Part shown: positions 1 to 8,057 of the stretch, piece after piece
Numbering within the stretch: position 1 is the first letter of the stretch
How the letters are laid out: each line of letters starts with the position of its first letter
Translations under genes and position numbers: made by a program
NCBI GenBank assembly: GCA_024233285.1
Contig: JACKPU010000004.1
Coordinates: forward strand, 124,001 to 188,000
Direction of reading: 5' to 3'
DNA length: 64,000 nt
Source: Opitutaceae bacterium
GTDB lineage: Bacteria; Verrucomicrobiota; Verrucomicrobiia; Opitutales; Opitutaceae
The notes under the pieces: generated by a model
Told to the model about the DNA's origin: nothing
The model's database searches: none
Seen by the model: only the letters and a program-made list of their open reading frames with translations

Positions 1-405
1 TATGAGACGCCGAAAGGTGACATCATCGCGTTTCTGCGCACGGCGGATTACGAGGACCAAGCCTGCATTGCCCGTTCGACTGACGGCGGCAAAACCTTCA
101 CTCCGTGGCAGGGCATGGGCTTTCAAGGGCATCCGCTCCATGCGCTGCGTCTGCCGGACGACCGGGTGCTGCTGACCTACGGATACCGCCATGAACCGAT
201 GGGCATTCGTGCCCGCGTGCTCAACGCCGAGTGCACCGACTTTGTGACTGCACCGGAGATCGTGTTGCGCACCGACGGCGGTGGATTTGACCTCGGCTAC
301 TCGTGGTCGGTCATGGCGGACGAGCGCCATGTGCTCGTGGCCTACTATTTCAACGACGACGGTGGTGTGCCCTACATCGCGGGCACGTTGCTGGCCATCG
401 ACTGA
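1..405 (+). CDS. Sialidase-like (BNR/Asp-box) protein, 3' end only
   Basis: The reading frame is open from base 1, so the gene begins upstream of the window and only its last 134 residues are visible. Near the start is an Asp-box signature, ARSTDGGKTF, typical of the BNR repeats in six-bladed sialidase-like propellers. The remainder alternates short beta-strand-like segments without recognisable catalytic residues. Eight bases separate it from the enolase-superfamily gene, which suggests co-transcription with sugar-acid catabolic genes. A role in cleaving or binding an acidic sugar is inferred; whether it is a true exo-sialidase cannot be judged without the N-terminal arginine triad. Confidence 0.7.
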   Translation, partial: YETPKGDIIAFLRTADYEDQACIARSTDGGKTFTPWQGMGFQGHPLHALRLPDDRVLLTYGYRHEPMGIRARVLNAECTDFVTAPEIVLRTDGGGFDLGYSWSVMADERHVLVAYYFNDDGGVPYIAGTLLAID

Positions 406-413
406 TTTGCTCG

Positions 414-1628
414 ATGAAAATCACTGACGTTCGCACCACGCTCCTCACGGGGCCCTGCACCAACGATCCCTTTCTGCGCGAAGCCCGCAAGCTGCGCAGC
501 GCGGCATTTGTCGAGATCATCACCGACGGACCGCACATTGGCATCGGTGAGACCTATGCCGGCTATTTCTGTCCGGAAATCGTGCCTGAGATCGTTGAAT
601 TTTTTAAACCGATTTTGATCGGCCAGACGGTGGATGATATTCCCGAACTGTGGCGCCGGATGTATCACTGTGGAAATTTTTGGTGTCGCGTGGGTCTGGG
701 GGCGATCGTGCTCAACGGTATCGAGGCCGCGTTGTGGGATCTTAAGGGCAAGCTGCTCGATCAGCCGGTGCACGCGCTGCTGGGCGGTGCGAAGTTCGAC
801 AAACTCCCGTGCTATGCCACCGGCGGCCCTTCGAATTATCCGCGGGAAAAACTGGCGCGGAAAATGGATCACTATTTTTCACTCGGTTTTCGCGGTCTCA
901 AAGTAGGTGCGGGCAGTTACACCGTGGGGGAAGGGTTCTATTGTCCGATGACGCCCGGTGAGGCCGCTGATTTTGAAGGCGCGAAGGTCGCCTTCATGCG
1001 CGAGCACGCCGGACCGGATGCGTGGCTGATGCTGGATGGACACATGGGCAACAGTCCCAAGGGCACCTGGTCGCTGGAAGTGGCCCAAGCCGCCCTGCGC
1101 GCGGTTGAGCCCTACGACCTGTTCTTCTTCGAGGAGCCGCTCCACTACACCGATCCATGGGGTTACGCGCAGCTTTGCGAAGCCACCACCGTGCCCGTCG
1201 CCGGCGGCGAATGCCTGACCGCGAGTTACGAGTGGAAGGTTTTCGTCTCGCAGGACTGCTTCGACATCGGCCAGCCCGACGCTTCGTTTACGGGCGGACT
1301 CGGCGAATTCATGAACGTGTCCGCCATGCTCGCCGGACGCGGGCGCAAGATCGCCACGCATGCCTGGGGCGCGGGCGGTTCCCTCATGCAGAACGTGCAC
1401 TGCGGCTTCGCCGCGGCCAACACCGCCATACTTGAAATCGCCCCCGATTACGCCGGCCTGCATGCCGATGTGATCGATGGCGGTCTGGTTATCAAAGACG
1501 GTTACGTGCTGCCGCCGGATCGTCCCGGGCTCGGCGTCGTCCTGACGGACGAAATCAAACGGCGCTATCCCTTCCAGCCCGGCACGGGCGAGTTCAACAG
1601 CGTGCCCGGCAAAATCCTCAGCACCTGA
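414..1628 (+). CDS. Mandelate racemase/muconate lactonizing enzyme family protein
   Basis: Enolase-superfamily enzyme of 404 residues, the usual length, probably a sugar-acid dehydratase or racemase. The ATG chosen gives the standard MKITDVRT capping-domain start; the frame is open further upstream but that part reads through the previous gene. Metal ligands are visible as D208 (LDGH), E240 or E241 (FFEEPL) and E266 (GGE), with D289 and H316 (ATHAWG) as the His-Asp general acid/base pair. The second base position reads K163-V-G rather than KxK, so chemistry is probably carried by His316. It is followed after five bases by a 2-hydroxyacid dehydrogenase, a common pairing in sugar-acid pathways. 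Substrate unknown. Confidence 0.9.
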   Translation: MKITDVRTTLLTGPCTNDPFLREARKLRSAAFVEIITDGPHIGIGETYAGYFCPEIVPEIVEFFKPILIGQTVDDIPELWRRMYHCGNFWCRVGLGAIVLNGIEAALWDLKGKLLDQPVHALLGGAKFDKLPCYATGGPSNYPREKLARKMDHYFSLGFRGLKVGAGSYTVGEGFYCPMTPGEAADFEGAKVAFMREHAGPDAWLMLDGHMGNSPKGTWSLEVAQAALRAVEPYDLFFFEEPLHYTDPWGYAQLCEATTVPVAGGECLTASYEWKVFVSQDCFDIGQPDASFTGGLGEFMNVSAMLAGRGRKIATHAWGAGGSLMQNVHCGFAAANTAILEIAPDYAGLHADVIDGGLVIKDGYVLPPDRPGLGVVLTDEIKRRYPFQPGTGEFNSVPGKILST

Positions 1629-1633
1629 TCGCT

Positions 1634-2647
1634 GTGAAAATCCTGATTGATGTGCCCGTGGAACCGTCCGCCTTGGCGGTCCTGCAAAAGATGCCCGGAA
1701 TCACGGTTGACGTGATCGCCGAACCGGTGGAGGCCACACGTGAGCTGCCGGCCGCGCAATTGGCGGATGTCGATGCGCTCTTCTGCACGTTTCCGCCGGC
1801 CAATCACGCCGACGCCAAGGCCTTGCGCTGGATCCAAGTCGCCTCGGCGGGTTACACCCAACTCTTCGGGCTCGATTTGCCGGCGCGGGGCATCCGCGCG
1901 ACCAACGCGCGCGGCTGCTTCGATGTGCCGATCGCCGAATGGAACATCGCCATGATGATCAACCTCGGGCGCAATCTGCGCCAGATGGTGCGCAATCAAG
2001 ACGCGACGGTTTGGGACCGCTCCGCGCAATTTCAGCGCGAGATTCGCGGCCTGACCGTGGGACTCTGGGGTTACGGTGGCATCGGGCGGGAAACTGCGCG
2101 CTTGGCCAAGGCGATGGGCCTGCGGGTCCACGTGCTCACGCGCTCCGGTCGCACCGGTCCGCGCGGCGATGTCTACGCCGTGCCCGGCACGGGTGACGCC
2201 GCCGGCACGCTGCCGGATCGTGTGTTCAGTGCGGGCGAAACGAAGGCGTTTCTGGCCGGGCTTGATTTTCTCGTGCTGGGCTTGCCCCTGACCAAGGCCA
2301 CGGAAGGTTTGCTGGGTGAGGCCGAACTCTCGGCGCTGCCCCGGCGCGCCTTTGTGCTCAACCCCGCGCGCGGACCAATCATTCAGGAGGCCGCGTTACT
2401 GCGCGCCTTGCGGGAGGGATGGATCGCCGGTGCCGCGCTCGACACGCACTACCGCTATCCGATGCCGCCGGATCATCCGCTGTGGTCCTTACCCAATGTG
2501 ATTTTTACGCCGCATATTTCCGGCTCCAGTCTGAGCCCCAATTTCAAGACCCGCCTCTGGGATATTTTTAACCAAAACGTCAGCCGCATGAATCGCGGTG
2601 AGACACTCCTCAATGAACTCACTCCTGCGCAGTTGGCAGGGGACTAA
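1634..2647 (+). CDS. D-2-hydroxyacid dehydrogenase family protein
   Basis: NAD(P)-dependent oxidoreductase of the D-isomer 2-hydroxyacid dehydrogenase family, 337 residues from a GTG start. The Rossmann motif GYGGIG lies at 146-151. The catalytic Arg is R246 (NPARG) and the catalytic His is H294 (TPHISG). The Glu that normally follows the ALD motif is replaced: the segment reads ALDTHYRYPMPP, with Tyr at the expected position 275. The His-Glu relay may therefore be altered, or the enzyme may act on a non-standard substrate. It probably reduces or oxidises a 2-keto/2-hydroxy acid from the preceding dehydratase step (inference from adjacency). Confidence 0.88.
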   Translation: MKILIDVPVEPSALAVLQKMPGITVDVIAEPVEATRELPAAQLADVDALFCTFPPANHADAKALRWIQVASAGYTQLFGLDLPARGIRATNARGCFDVPIAEWNIAMMINLGRNLRQMVRNQDATVWDRSAQFQREIRGLTVGLWGYGGIGRETARLAKAMGLRVHVLTRSGRTGPRGDVYAVPGTGDAAGTLPDRVFSAGETKAFLAGLDFLVLGLPLTKATEGLLGEAELSALPRRAFVLNPARGPIIQEAALLRALREGWIAGAALDTHYRYPMPPDHPLWSLPNVIFTPHISGSSLSPNFKTRLWDIFNQNVSRMNRGETLLNELTPAQLAGD

Positions 2648-2660
2648 ACCCAATACCGTT

Positions 2661-4181
2661 ATGAAAACAAAAACCACCTATCGTAATTTAGGGGCATGCC
2701 TGGCGGGCTCCTTTCTTTTCGCGACCTCGGCCTTGGGCGCCGGGCTGAACCCGATCGGCAGCGAAAAGCAGTTCTTTTTCGATGATGAAATCGTCGAGAC
2801 GTTGGAAAACACCAGACTGCGGCTGAACGTCGCGGAGAAATTGGCTGACAATCCGGTGATCAAGGCCGATCGACCGTGGGAGGGCTCGGATACGCGCGTG
2901 GGTTTTGTGATCTTTGACGAAAGACTGGGCAAGTTTCGCATGCGTTATTCTTCCGGGGAGTTTCGGTCCGGCGGCCGCAACGAAAAAGGCGAGATCATTG
3001 TGCTGGGCGAGGGCGACGATCTGGCGAAACAGCGCGTGACTTGTGAAGCTTGGTCCGACGATGGCATTCACTGGGAGAAACCCAATCTCGGGTTGGTCGA
3101 GTTCAATGGGTCCAAGGACAACAACATCCTGCCGGCCGCAGCGATTCGTGGTTATTTCATGGAAGATTTGCACGAGACCGACCCGGCGAAGCGCTACAAG
3201 GGACTCACGCGCAAAGGCAGCTACTCCGGCAATGGCATGACGTTCGATCTCTACTATTCGCCCGACGGCTATGATTGGAAGCCCTATGAGAACAACCCGA
3301 TCATTGATACGGGGGATCAGAAGGGTCGGTGGGGACCCACGGACTTTGCGGGCTGGGATCCGGTGCGAAAGACCTATGTCGCCTATTTGGAAAACAATTA
3401 TCATATGCATTCCAAATACCTGCATCATCGTTCAATCGCCCGGGCCGAGAGTCCGGACATGATTCACTGGAGTGAACCAGAAACCATCATTCGGACGGAT
3501 GATTTGGATTATCCTGACACCGAGTTTTATCATCTGCCGACCCTGCCTTACGAGGGTTGGACGATCGGTCTGCTTTGGATATTTTCGACGACCAACACCA
3601 CGCATGAACCGCACTTCGTGTTCAGTCGCGATGGCATTCACTTTGACCGTCGTTTCCGCGAGCCGATCGTGCGCCGGGGCGATCATGGTGATTTCGACTC
3701 GGTTTCATTGTATGCGAACAGGCCGGTGGTGCACGGTGATGAAATCTTCATTTACTACACCGGCACGAACTGGCGTTCACCGGAGCAGCTGGAAGCCCTC
3801 GGCGACCAAGCCGGGGCCGGCATCGGCCTGGCGATCCTGCCGCGCGATGGTTTTGTGTCCCTCGAAGGGGCCCGGGCCGATTACAGTGTCGTGACGACGC
3901 GCTCCTTCAACTTCACCGGCTCGCAACTGCATCTTAATTTGCGCGCGGCCCTGCAGCAATGGGGGGCGGAGCCCTGCGATGTGCGGGTTGAGATTCTCGA
4001 TGGCCGCCACACGCCGGTGTCCGGTTTTGGCTTTGAGGACGCCGATCCGATCACCGCCACGGATCTCGATCACGTGGTCACCTGGCGGGGCCAGTCGGAT
4101 GTTTCCGCGCTCGAGGGCCAGCCCGTGCGGCTGCGCATTTCGTTCAAGAACGCCAAACTCTACGCCTTCCAGTTTCGCTGA
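2661..4181 (+). CDS. Exported beta-propeller hydrolase-like protein (GH32/43-like fold)
   Basis: 506-residue protein with an N-terminal signal peptide (MKTKTTYRNLG, hydrophobic stretch, cleavage near ALGA). The ATG is preferred over one 63 bases upstream, which would overlap the previous gene and hide the signal. The body has repeated short blades with SDDGIHWEKPNLGLV and SPDGYDWKPYENNPI, typical of the five-bladed propellers of GH32/GH43/GH130-type enzymes, and a C-terminal beta-sandwich (VRVEILDG to the end). Two paralogues lie elsewhere in this window, before 34533 and before 57118 on the minus strand. Catalytic acids could not be assigned, so glycoside cleavage is an inference. Confidence 0.75.
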   Translation: MKTKTTYRNLGACLAGSFLFATSALGAGLNPIGSEKQFFFDDEIVETLENTRLRLNVAEKLADNPVIKADRPWEGSDTRVGFVIFDERLGKFRMRYSSGEFRSGGRNEKGEIIVLGEGDDLAKQRVTCEAWSDDGIHWEKPNLGLVEFNGSKDNNILPAAAIRGYFMEDLHETDPAKRYKGLTRKGSYSGNGMTFDLYYSPDGYDWKPYENNPIIDTGDQKGRWGPTDFAGWDPVRKTYVAYLENNYHMHSKYLHHRSIARAESPDMIHWSEPETIIRTDDLDYPDTEFYHLPTLPYEGWTIGLLWIFSTTNTTHEPHFVFSRDGIHFDRRFREPIVRRGDHGDFDSVSLYANRPVVHGDEIFIYYTGTNWRSPEQLEALGDQAGAGIGLAILPRDGFVSLEGARADYSVVTTRSFNFTGSQLHLNLRAALQQWGAEPCDVRVEILDGRHTPVSGFGFEDADPITATDLDHVVTWRGQSDVSALEGQPVRLRISFKNAKLYAFQFR

Positions 4182-4184
4182 ACC

Positions 4185-5885
4185 ATGAAGCCGCAAAATA
4201 TGTTTCGTCTGGTTTTCTGTGTCGCAATCACGGCCACGGCGGCCATGGCCGCGCCCCGCGTCCTGCTGTTTGACGACTACTATCAACATCCCCGCTACGA
4301 CGCCCAGTTCGGTCAGGGCGTGGCCCGGGGAGACGCCGAATTGAGGAAGCTGTCCAACTTCTACGCGCCCGACGCCACGGCCATTCCCAATGGCACCTTC
4401 GTGCTGTCCGGGATTCTGGCCGACACGTTTGACGTGCGCACCAGCCGTGAACCGATCACGGCGGAGCTGTTGCAAAGCGCCGCTGCCTACGTGCTCATCT
4501 GCCCGGTCAAAGCCGAGGCCGGCGGTCGCCCGGGGTTGACCGATCACGAGGCGGACCTGTTGCGTGATTTCGTGACGGCCGGCGGCATGCTCGTGGTGGT
4601 GTGCAACAGCTCGACCGACTTTGCGAAGAGCGATTTTGATTACGCGGGGATGAATCGGATCGCCGGGCGGTTTGGGGTGCATTTCCAGGAATCGATGACG
4701 CATACGATTTCGGTGCCCATCGCGCGGGACCACCCGTATTTCGACGGCGTGCGGGATTTGATCTATGGCAACGGTGCGACCTTGGCCCTCGCTGCGGATG
4801 CCCCGGCGAAGCTGGAAGTGCTGCTGGAAAGCGAGAGCGAGGAAGCTGCCGGACCGATCGCCGTGCTGGCTCATCTGGGGAAGGGCCGCGCGCTCTTCTT
4901 CGGTGACGGAGGCACCTTTGGCAATGCGCACATGGTGCGAACCGACATCGATCACGCGCCGGCGGTCAAACAGCTGGTCGAATCTTTGCTGCCCGATGGT
5001 CCGGCTCCACGCTACGGCTGGAAATCCGGACTCACGCTGCGGGCCGAGGTCAATCAAGAGCAGATACTCTCCGGCTATCCGGAGTTTATCGATTTCTACC
5101 GACTGCCGCATCCGGAGGGCACGCGGGCCTACTCGAGCGGCATGCGCCAGATTGATTTGGAGAACGGTCTGCCGGAAACCGGGAGCCGCGATTTTGTGTC
5201 GCTGGTCGCCAACGCTGCGGCCACGTTTGAACTGACGGTCAACGCGAACAATGGCGGCGGGTTCGCCGCCGAGTGGCGGGCCGACGATGGTGAGCTCGCG
5301 GCGCAACTCCTGCCCAACGGCCGGTTTATCGCTGCACAAAACCCATCGGGGGCCGCTGCCGACTGGCAACAGGTGCTGCTGCACGAGGCCGTGCTAGCGC
5401 CGCTCCGCCGTTCGGCCGAGCCGGGTGCGCAGTGGAGTGCGCGGCTGCCGACCGGTCTGCCGGCGTTTCAACTCGGGCTGGTGCCTCAGGTCGTCGCGGC
5501 CGACGCCACTTTGCACTACACCGGCACGGAGGAGCACGCTGGCCAACGCTGTCACGTGTTTGTCCGCCGATCGTTCATGGACGGACGCGCTTGGGGCGTG
5601 GAAGACCTGATCGGGCGCGAGGCCGCGGTGCGCTTGGGATCGGTGCACGGATTGGACACGCTGTCCGCCGGGCAGATGATCACGGCGCATTACTGGGTCT
5701 CGGCCGAAACCTTGCTGCCGGTGCGAACGGAGTTCGTGGTTTCCGCTTCGATTTGGTGGCAAGACCCACGATTCCCCGGCCACTACCTCGGCTCTCACGA
5801 TTCCAAGAATTACGAAAACTGGAAAAACGTGACCTTTGTTACAACTTATGGACGTCGGTTGACGGTGGATTTCCGGGTGAAGTAG
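4185..5885 (+). CDS. Exported protein of unknown function with amidotransferase-like N-terminal region
   Basis: 566 residues beginning with a clear signal peptide (MKPQNMFRLVFCVAITATAA) after a three-base gap from the preceding gene. Residues 25-260 (VLLFDDYYQHPRY, then ITAELLQSAAAYVLICPVKA, LRDFVTAGGMLVVVCN and GKGRALFFGDGG) look like the Rossmann-like ThuA/DUF4350 fold that carries non-catalytic amidotransferase-type domains. The rest is beta-rich and contains no motif I recognise. It is probably periplasmic and part of the same polysaccharide or sugar-acid operon as its upstream neighbours. No enzyme activity can be assigned. Confidence 0.6.
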   Translation: MKPQNMFRLVFCVAITATAAMAAPRVLLFDDYYQHPRYDAQFGQGVARGDAELRKLSNFYAPDATAIPNGTFVLSGILADTFDVRTSREPITAELLQSAAAYVLICPVKAEAGGRPGLTDHEADLLRDFVTAGGMLVVVCNSSTDFAKSDFDYAGMNRIAGRFGVHFQESMTHTISVPIARDHPYFDGVRDLIYGNGATLALAADAPAKLEVLLESESEEAAGPIAVLAHLGKGRALFFGDGGTFGNAHMVRTDIDHAPAVKQLVESLLPDGPAPRYGWKSGLTLRAEVNQEQILSGYPEFIDFYRLPHPEGTRAYSSGMRQIDLENGLPETGSRDFVSLVANAAATFELTVNANNGGGFAAEWRADDGELAAQLLPNGRFIAAQNPSGAAADWQQVLLHEAVLAPLRRSAEPGAQWSARLPTGLPAFQLGLVPQVVAADATLHYTGTEEHAGQRCHVFVRRSFMDGRAWGVEDLIGREAAVRLGSVHGLDTLSAGQMITAHYWVSAETLLPVRTEFVVSASIWWQDPRFPGHYLGSHDSKNYENWKNVTFVTTYGRRLTVDFRVK

Positions 5886-5908
5886 ATTCACCGGCATCGT
5901 CACGAAAC

Positions 5909-6778
5909 ATGCGCCTAATCGTCTCTGCCATCTGCATTCACCTTCTAGCCCCCGCAATGGCGCTATCCTCGAATTCATCATCTGGCGCCAGCGCGTTGAT
6001 CCATAGTCCGGAGCCGCTCGTGATCGCGCACCGTGGGTTCAGTGGCAATGCCCCGGAGAACACGTTGCCGGCGTTCCAACTGGCGCTGGACCAAGGGGCA
6101 CCTTTGATCGAACTGGATTATCATCACTCTGCCGATGGCATCCCGGTGGTGATACACGATTCGACGCTGAAACGGACGACTGACATCGCGACTGCCTGGG
6201 CGCGTGAGGATGGCAAAGTGGGCGACTATCCGCTGGTCCGTCTGCGTGAGCTCGATGCGGGCAGCTGGTTTGATCAAGAGTTTGCCGGCACCAAGCTGCC
6301 GACCTTGGAAGAGGCGATTCGGTTGATCCAGACCGGCAGCACCACCTTGATCGAGCGGAAGGCCGGTGATGCCGGCACCTTGATTGATCTGCTGCGCCGC
6401 ATGGACTGCATGGACCAAGTCGTGGTGCAATCGTTTGATTGGGATTTTATCAGGGATTGCCGCGCGCTTGATGCTGATCTCGTGCTCGGCGCCCTTGGAC
6501 CACCGTCGCGTTGGCAAGGCCGCACATTGGAAGCTGCCGAAAAGACCTTGAACCGCGCGTTCGTCGACTTTCTCGCCACGCTGAATGTGCAACTGGTGGT
6601 GTGGAATCGGGCCGTGACCGCAGAGGCCGTCGCGCATGCGCATTCGCTCGGTCTCAAGGTTTGGGTCTACACCATCGATGATCCGGCCGAGGCACGTTCG
6701 TTGGTGGCGAAGGGGGTTGATGGTATCATCACCAATCAGCCTGCGCGCGTTACGTTTTCACAAGACGACAATCGGTGA
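5909..6778 (+). CDS. Glycerophosphodiester phosphodiesterase family protein
   Basis: 289-residue exported GDPD-family enzyme that hydrolyses glycerophosphodiesters to glycerol-3-phosphate and an alcohol in the cell envelope. The start gives a signal peptide (MRLIVSAICIHLLAPAMA). Diagnostic residues are the HRG motif at H41-R42, E50 in APENT, E69-L-D in the second metal motif and H83 in VIHD. The C-terminus has the usual KGVDGIITNQPA end of the TIM barrel. It is convergent with the next gene and their coding ends overlap by 21 bases, so no terminator separates them. Confidence 0.9.
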   Translation: MRLIVSAICIHLLAPAMALSSNSSSGASALIHSPEPLVIAHRGFSGNAPENTLPAFQLALDQGAPLIELDYHHSADGIPVVIHDSTLKRTTDIATAWAREDGKVGDYPLVRLRELDAGSWFDQEFAGTKLPTLEEAIRLIQTGSTTLIERKAGDAGTLIDLLRRMDCMDQVVVQSFDWDFIRDCRALDADLVLGALGPPSRWQGRTLEAAEKTLNRAFVDFLATLNVQLVVWNRAVTAEAVAHAHSLGLKVWVYTIDDPAEARSLVAKGVDGIITNQPARVTFSQDDNR

Positions 6779-7660
6779 TGGACCGTTGGACTGGATCAAG
6801 CTATCCAGTAGCGTGACGGCCATTTGATTTAGTGGCGTGGGAATGTTGTGTCGGCGGCCGATGCGCACCACGGCGCCATTGCGGGCATCGGTTTCCATTG
6901 GGCGGCCCGCCGCGCGATCGGCATGCAGCGAATTGACGCCATCGGGAGACGCATTCCGCATCGATTCCAGAATTTCGTCAGCCAAGGACTCGTCGACTTG
7001 GGCTCCATCGGCACGAGCGACGGCGATGGTTTCAAGCATCACACCACGCATCAGCTCGGCGCCGGCGGGGTTGTGAACAATGCCGTTTGGCTGGAGAAGC
7101 AAGGCGTTGATGGCGCCGGGAGCGTTTAGGGTGAGCTTGCGCCAGATCTCTGTCGTGAAGTCTTCGGTCGTGGCGGCATCCACGGCGGTGCCGGAGAATA
7201 GCGCGACGAAGCTTTGACCCAAGGGATCGTTTGGCACGCGCAGCATCGCGGGACCGCGCTGTTGAATAGCCCCCGGGGCCGTGCGGGAGGCCGGAAGATT
7301 GACCATGACCGGCAGGAGTTGTTGGGCGGGCACCAGCGCTTGAAAGCGCTCACGATGCTCGACGCCATTTTGCAAGATCGCGACACGAGTTTTGGCGGCA
7401 ACCAAGACCTTCAGCCAGGGAGCGGTGCCGGCTACATCATAGGCTTTGGTCGTGACCAGCACCCAATCGAATGGATGCTCCATCGTCACCGAGGGATCGA
7501 GAAAGGTGGGGACAAACCTGAGGGTTTCCCCGCTGTGAAGCTCGACTGAGAGTGAGTCGAAGTGAGTCCGCGCAGCTAGAACAACATCGGTTCCCCGGGC
7601 GATAAGGTGACCCGCCAAGCTGCCGCCGATCGCGCCGGGACCAATGATGGCGATACGCAT
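6758..7660 (-). CDS. 2-dehydropantoate 2-reductase (ketopantoate reductase) family protein
   Basis: 300-residue NADPH-dependent reductase of the ApbA/PanE fold. It has the N-terminal nucleotide-binding motif GPGAIGG at residues 7-13 and the VTTKAYD segment that carries the catalytic Lys. The C-terminal helical domain has RKLTLNAPGAINALL, matching the family KxxxNxxxN region, and SLHADRAAGRPMETDARNG. The family makes pantoate for coenzyme A, but it includes many paralogues acting on other 2-keto acids. Its place in a catabolic block with 2-hydroxyacid dehydrogenases leaves a substrate-specific role possible. It is the downstream member of a minus-strand run with the VOC gene. Confidence 0.85.
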   Translation of the reverse strand: MRIAIIGPGAIGGSLAGHLIARGTDVVLAARTHFDSLSVELHSGETLRFVPTFLDPSVTMEHPFDWVLVTTKAYDVAGTAPWLKVLVAAKTRVAILQNGVEHRERFQALVPAQQLLPVMVNLPASRTAPGAIQQRGPAMLRVPNDPLGQSFVALFSGTAVDAATTEDFTTEIWRKLTLNAPGAINALLLQPNGIVHNPAGAELMRGVMLETIAVARADGAQVDESLADEILESMRNASPDGVNSLHADRAAGRPMETDARNGAVVRIGRRHNIPTPLNQMAVTLLDSLIQSNGPSPIVVL

Positions 7661-7667
7661 TGAGAGT

Positions 7668-8057
7668 TTAGGTCAACGCCGTGCCGCGTTGGCAAAGCTG
7701 CAAAGCCAAGCCCCAAGGATCGCGCAGCATCACGAGATGAGTGCCGTCATCGCCTTTGACTTCGCTGTGAAAGGTGGCGCCGGCGGCGGTGAGGCGCGTT
7801 TGATCGGCGATGACGTCCGTGCTCACAAATGCGAGGTGCAGCAGCAACGGATCCATCGCGGCGTAGTCCGGCACGGCTTCGGGCGGATTGCGATAGATCT
7901 CGATGATTGAGCCGGCGCCGTCGGAGAGAAAATGGGTTTGGGCGGGTTGCGGAATGTGGCGGACGACCCTTAGGCCGAGGTGTTCGCCATACCATGCGGC
8001 CATCGCGACAGGGTCGGCGACATTGCAGGCGACGTGTTCGAGTTTCATGGGCATCAC
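7668..8057 (-). CDS. VOC family protein (glyoxalase/bleomycin resistance fold)
   Basis: A 129-residue vicinal-oxygen-chelate protein. The start MKLEHVACNVADPVAMAAWY is the typical first beta-alpha-beta-beta module, followed by FLSDGAGSIIEIYRN, HLAFVSTDV and LRDPWGLALQLC of the second module, which supply the usual His/Glu metal ligands. Several in-frame ATGs are close together; the one giving MKLEHV is about nine bases inside the stated start. The stop of the upstream 602-residue gene overlaps this start by four bases, a sign of translational coupling. Substrate unknown. Confidence 0.85.
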   Translation of the reverse strand: MMPMKLEHVACNVADPVAMAAWYGEHLGLRVVRHIPQPAQTHFLSDGAGSIIEIYRNPPEAVPDYAAMDPLLLHLAFVSTDVIADQTRLTAAGATFHSEVKGDDGTHLVMLRDPWGLALQLCQRGTALT

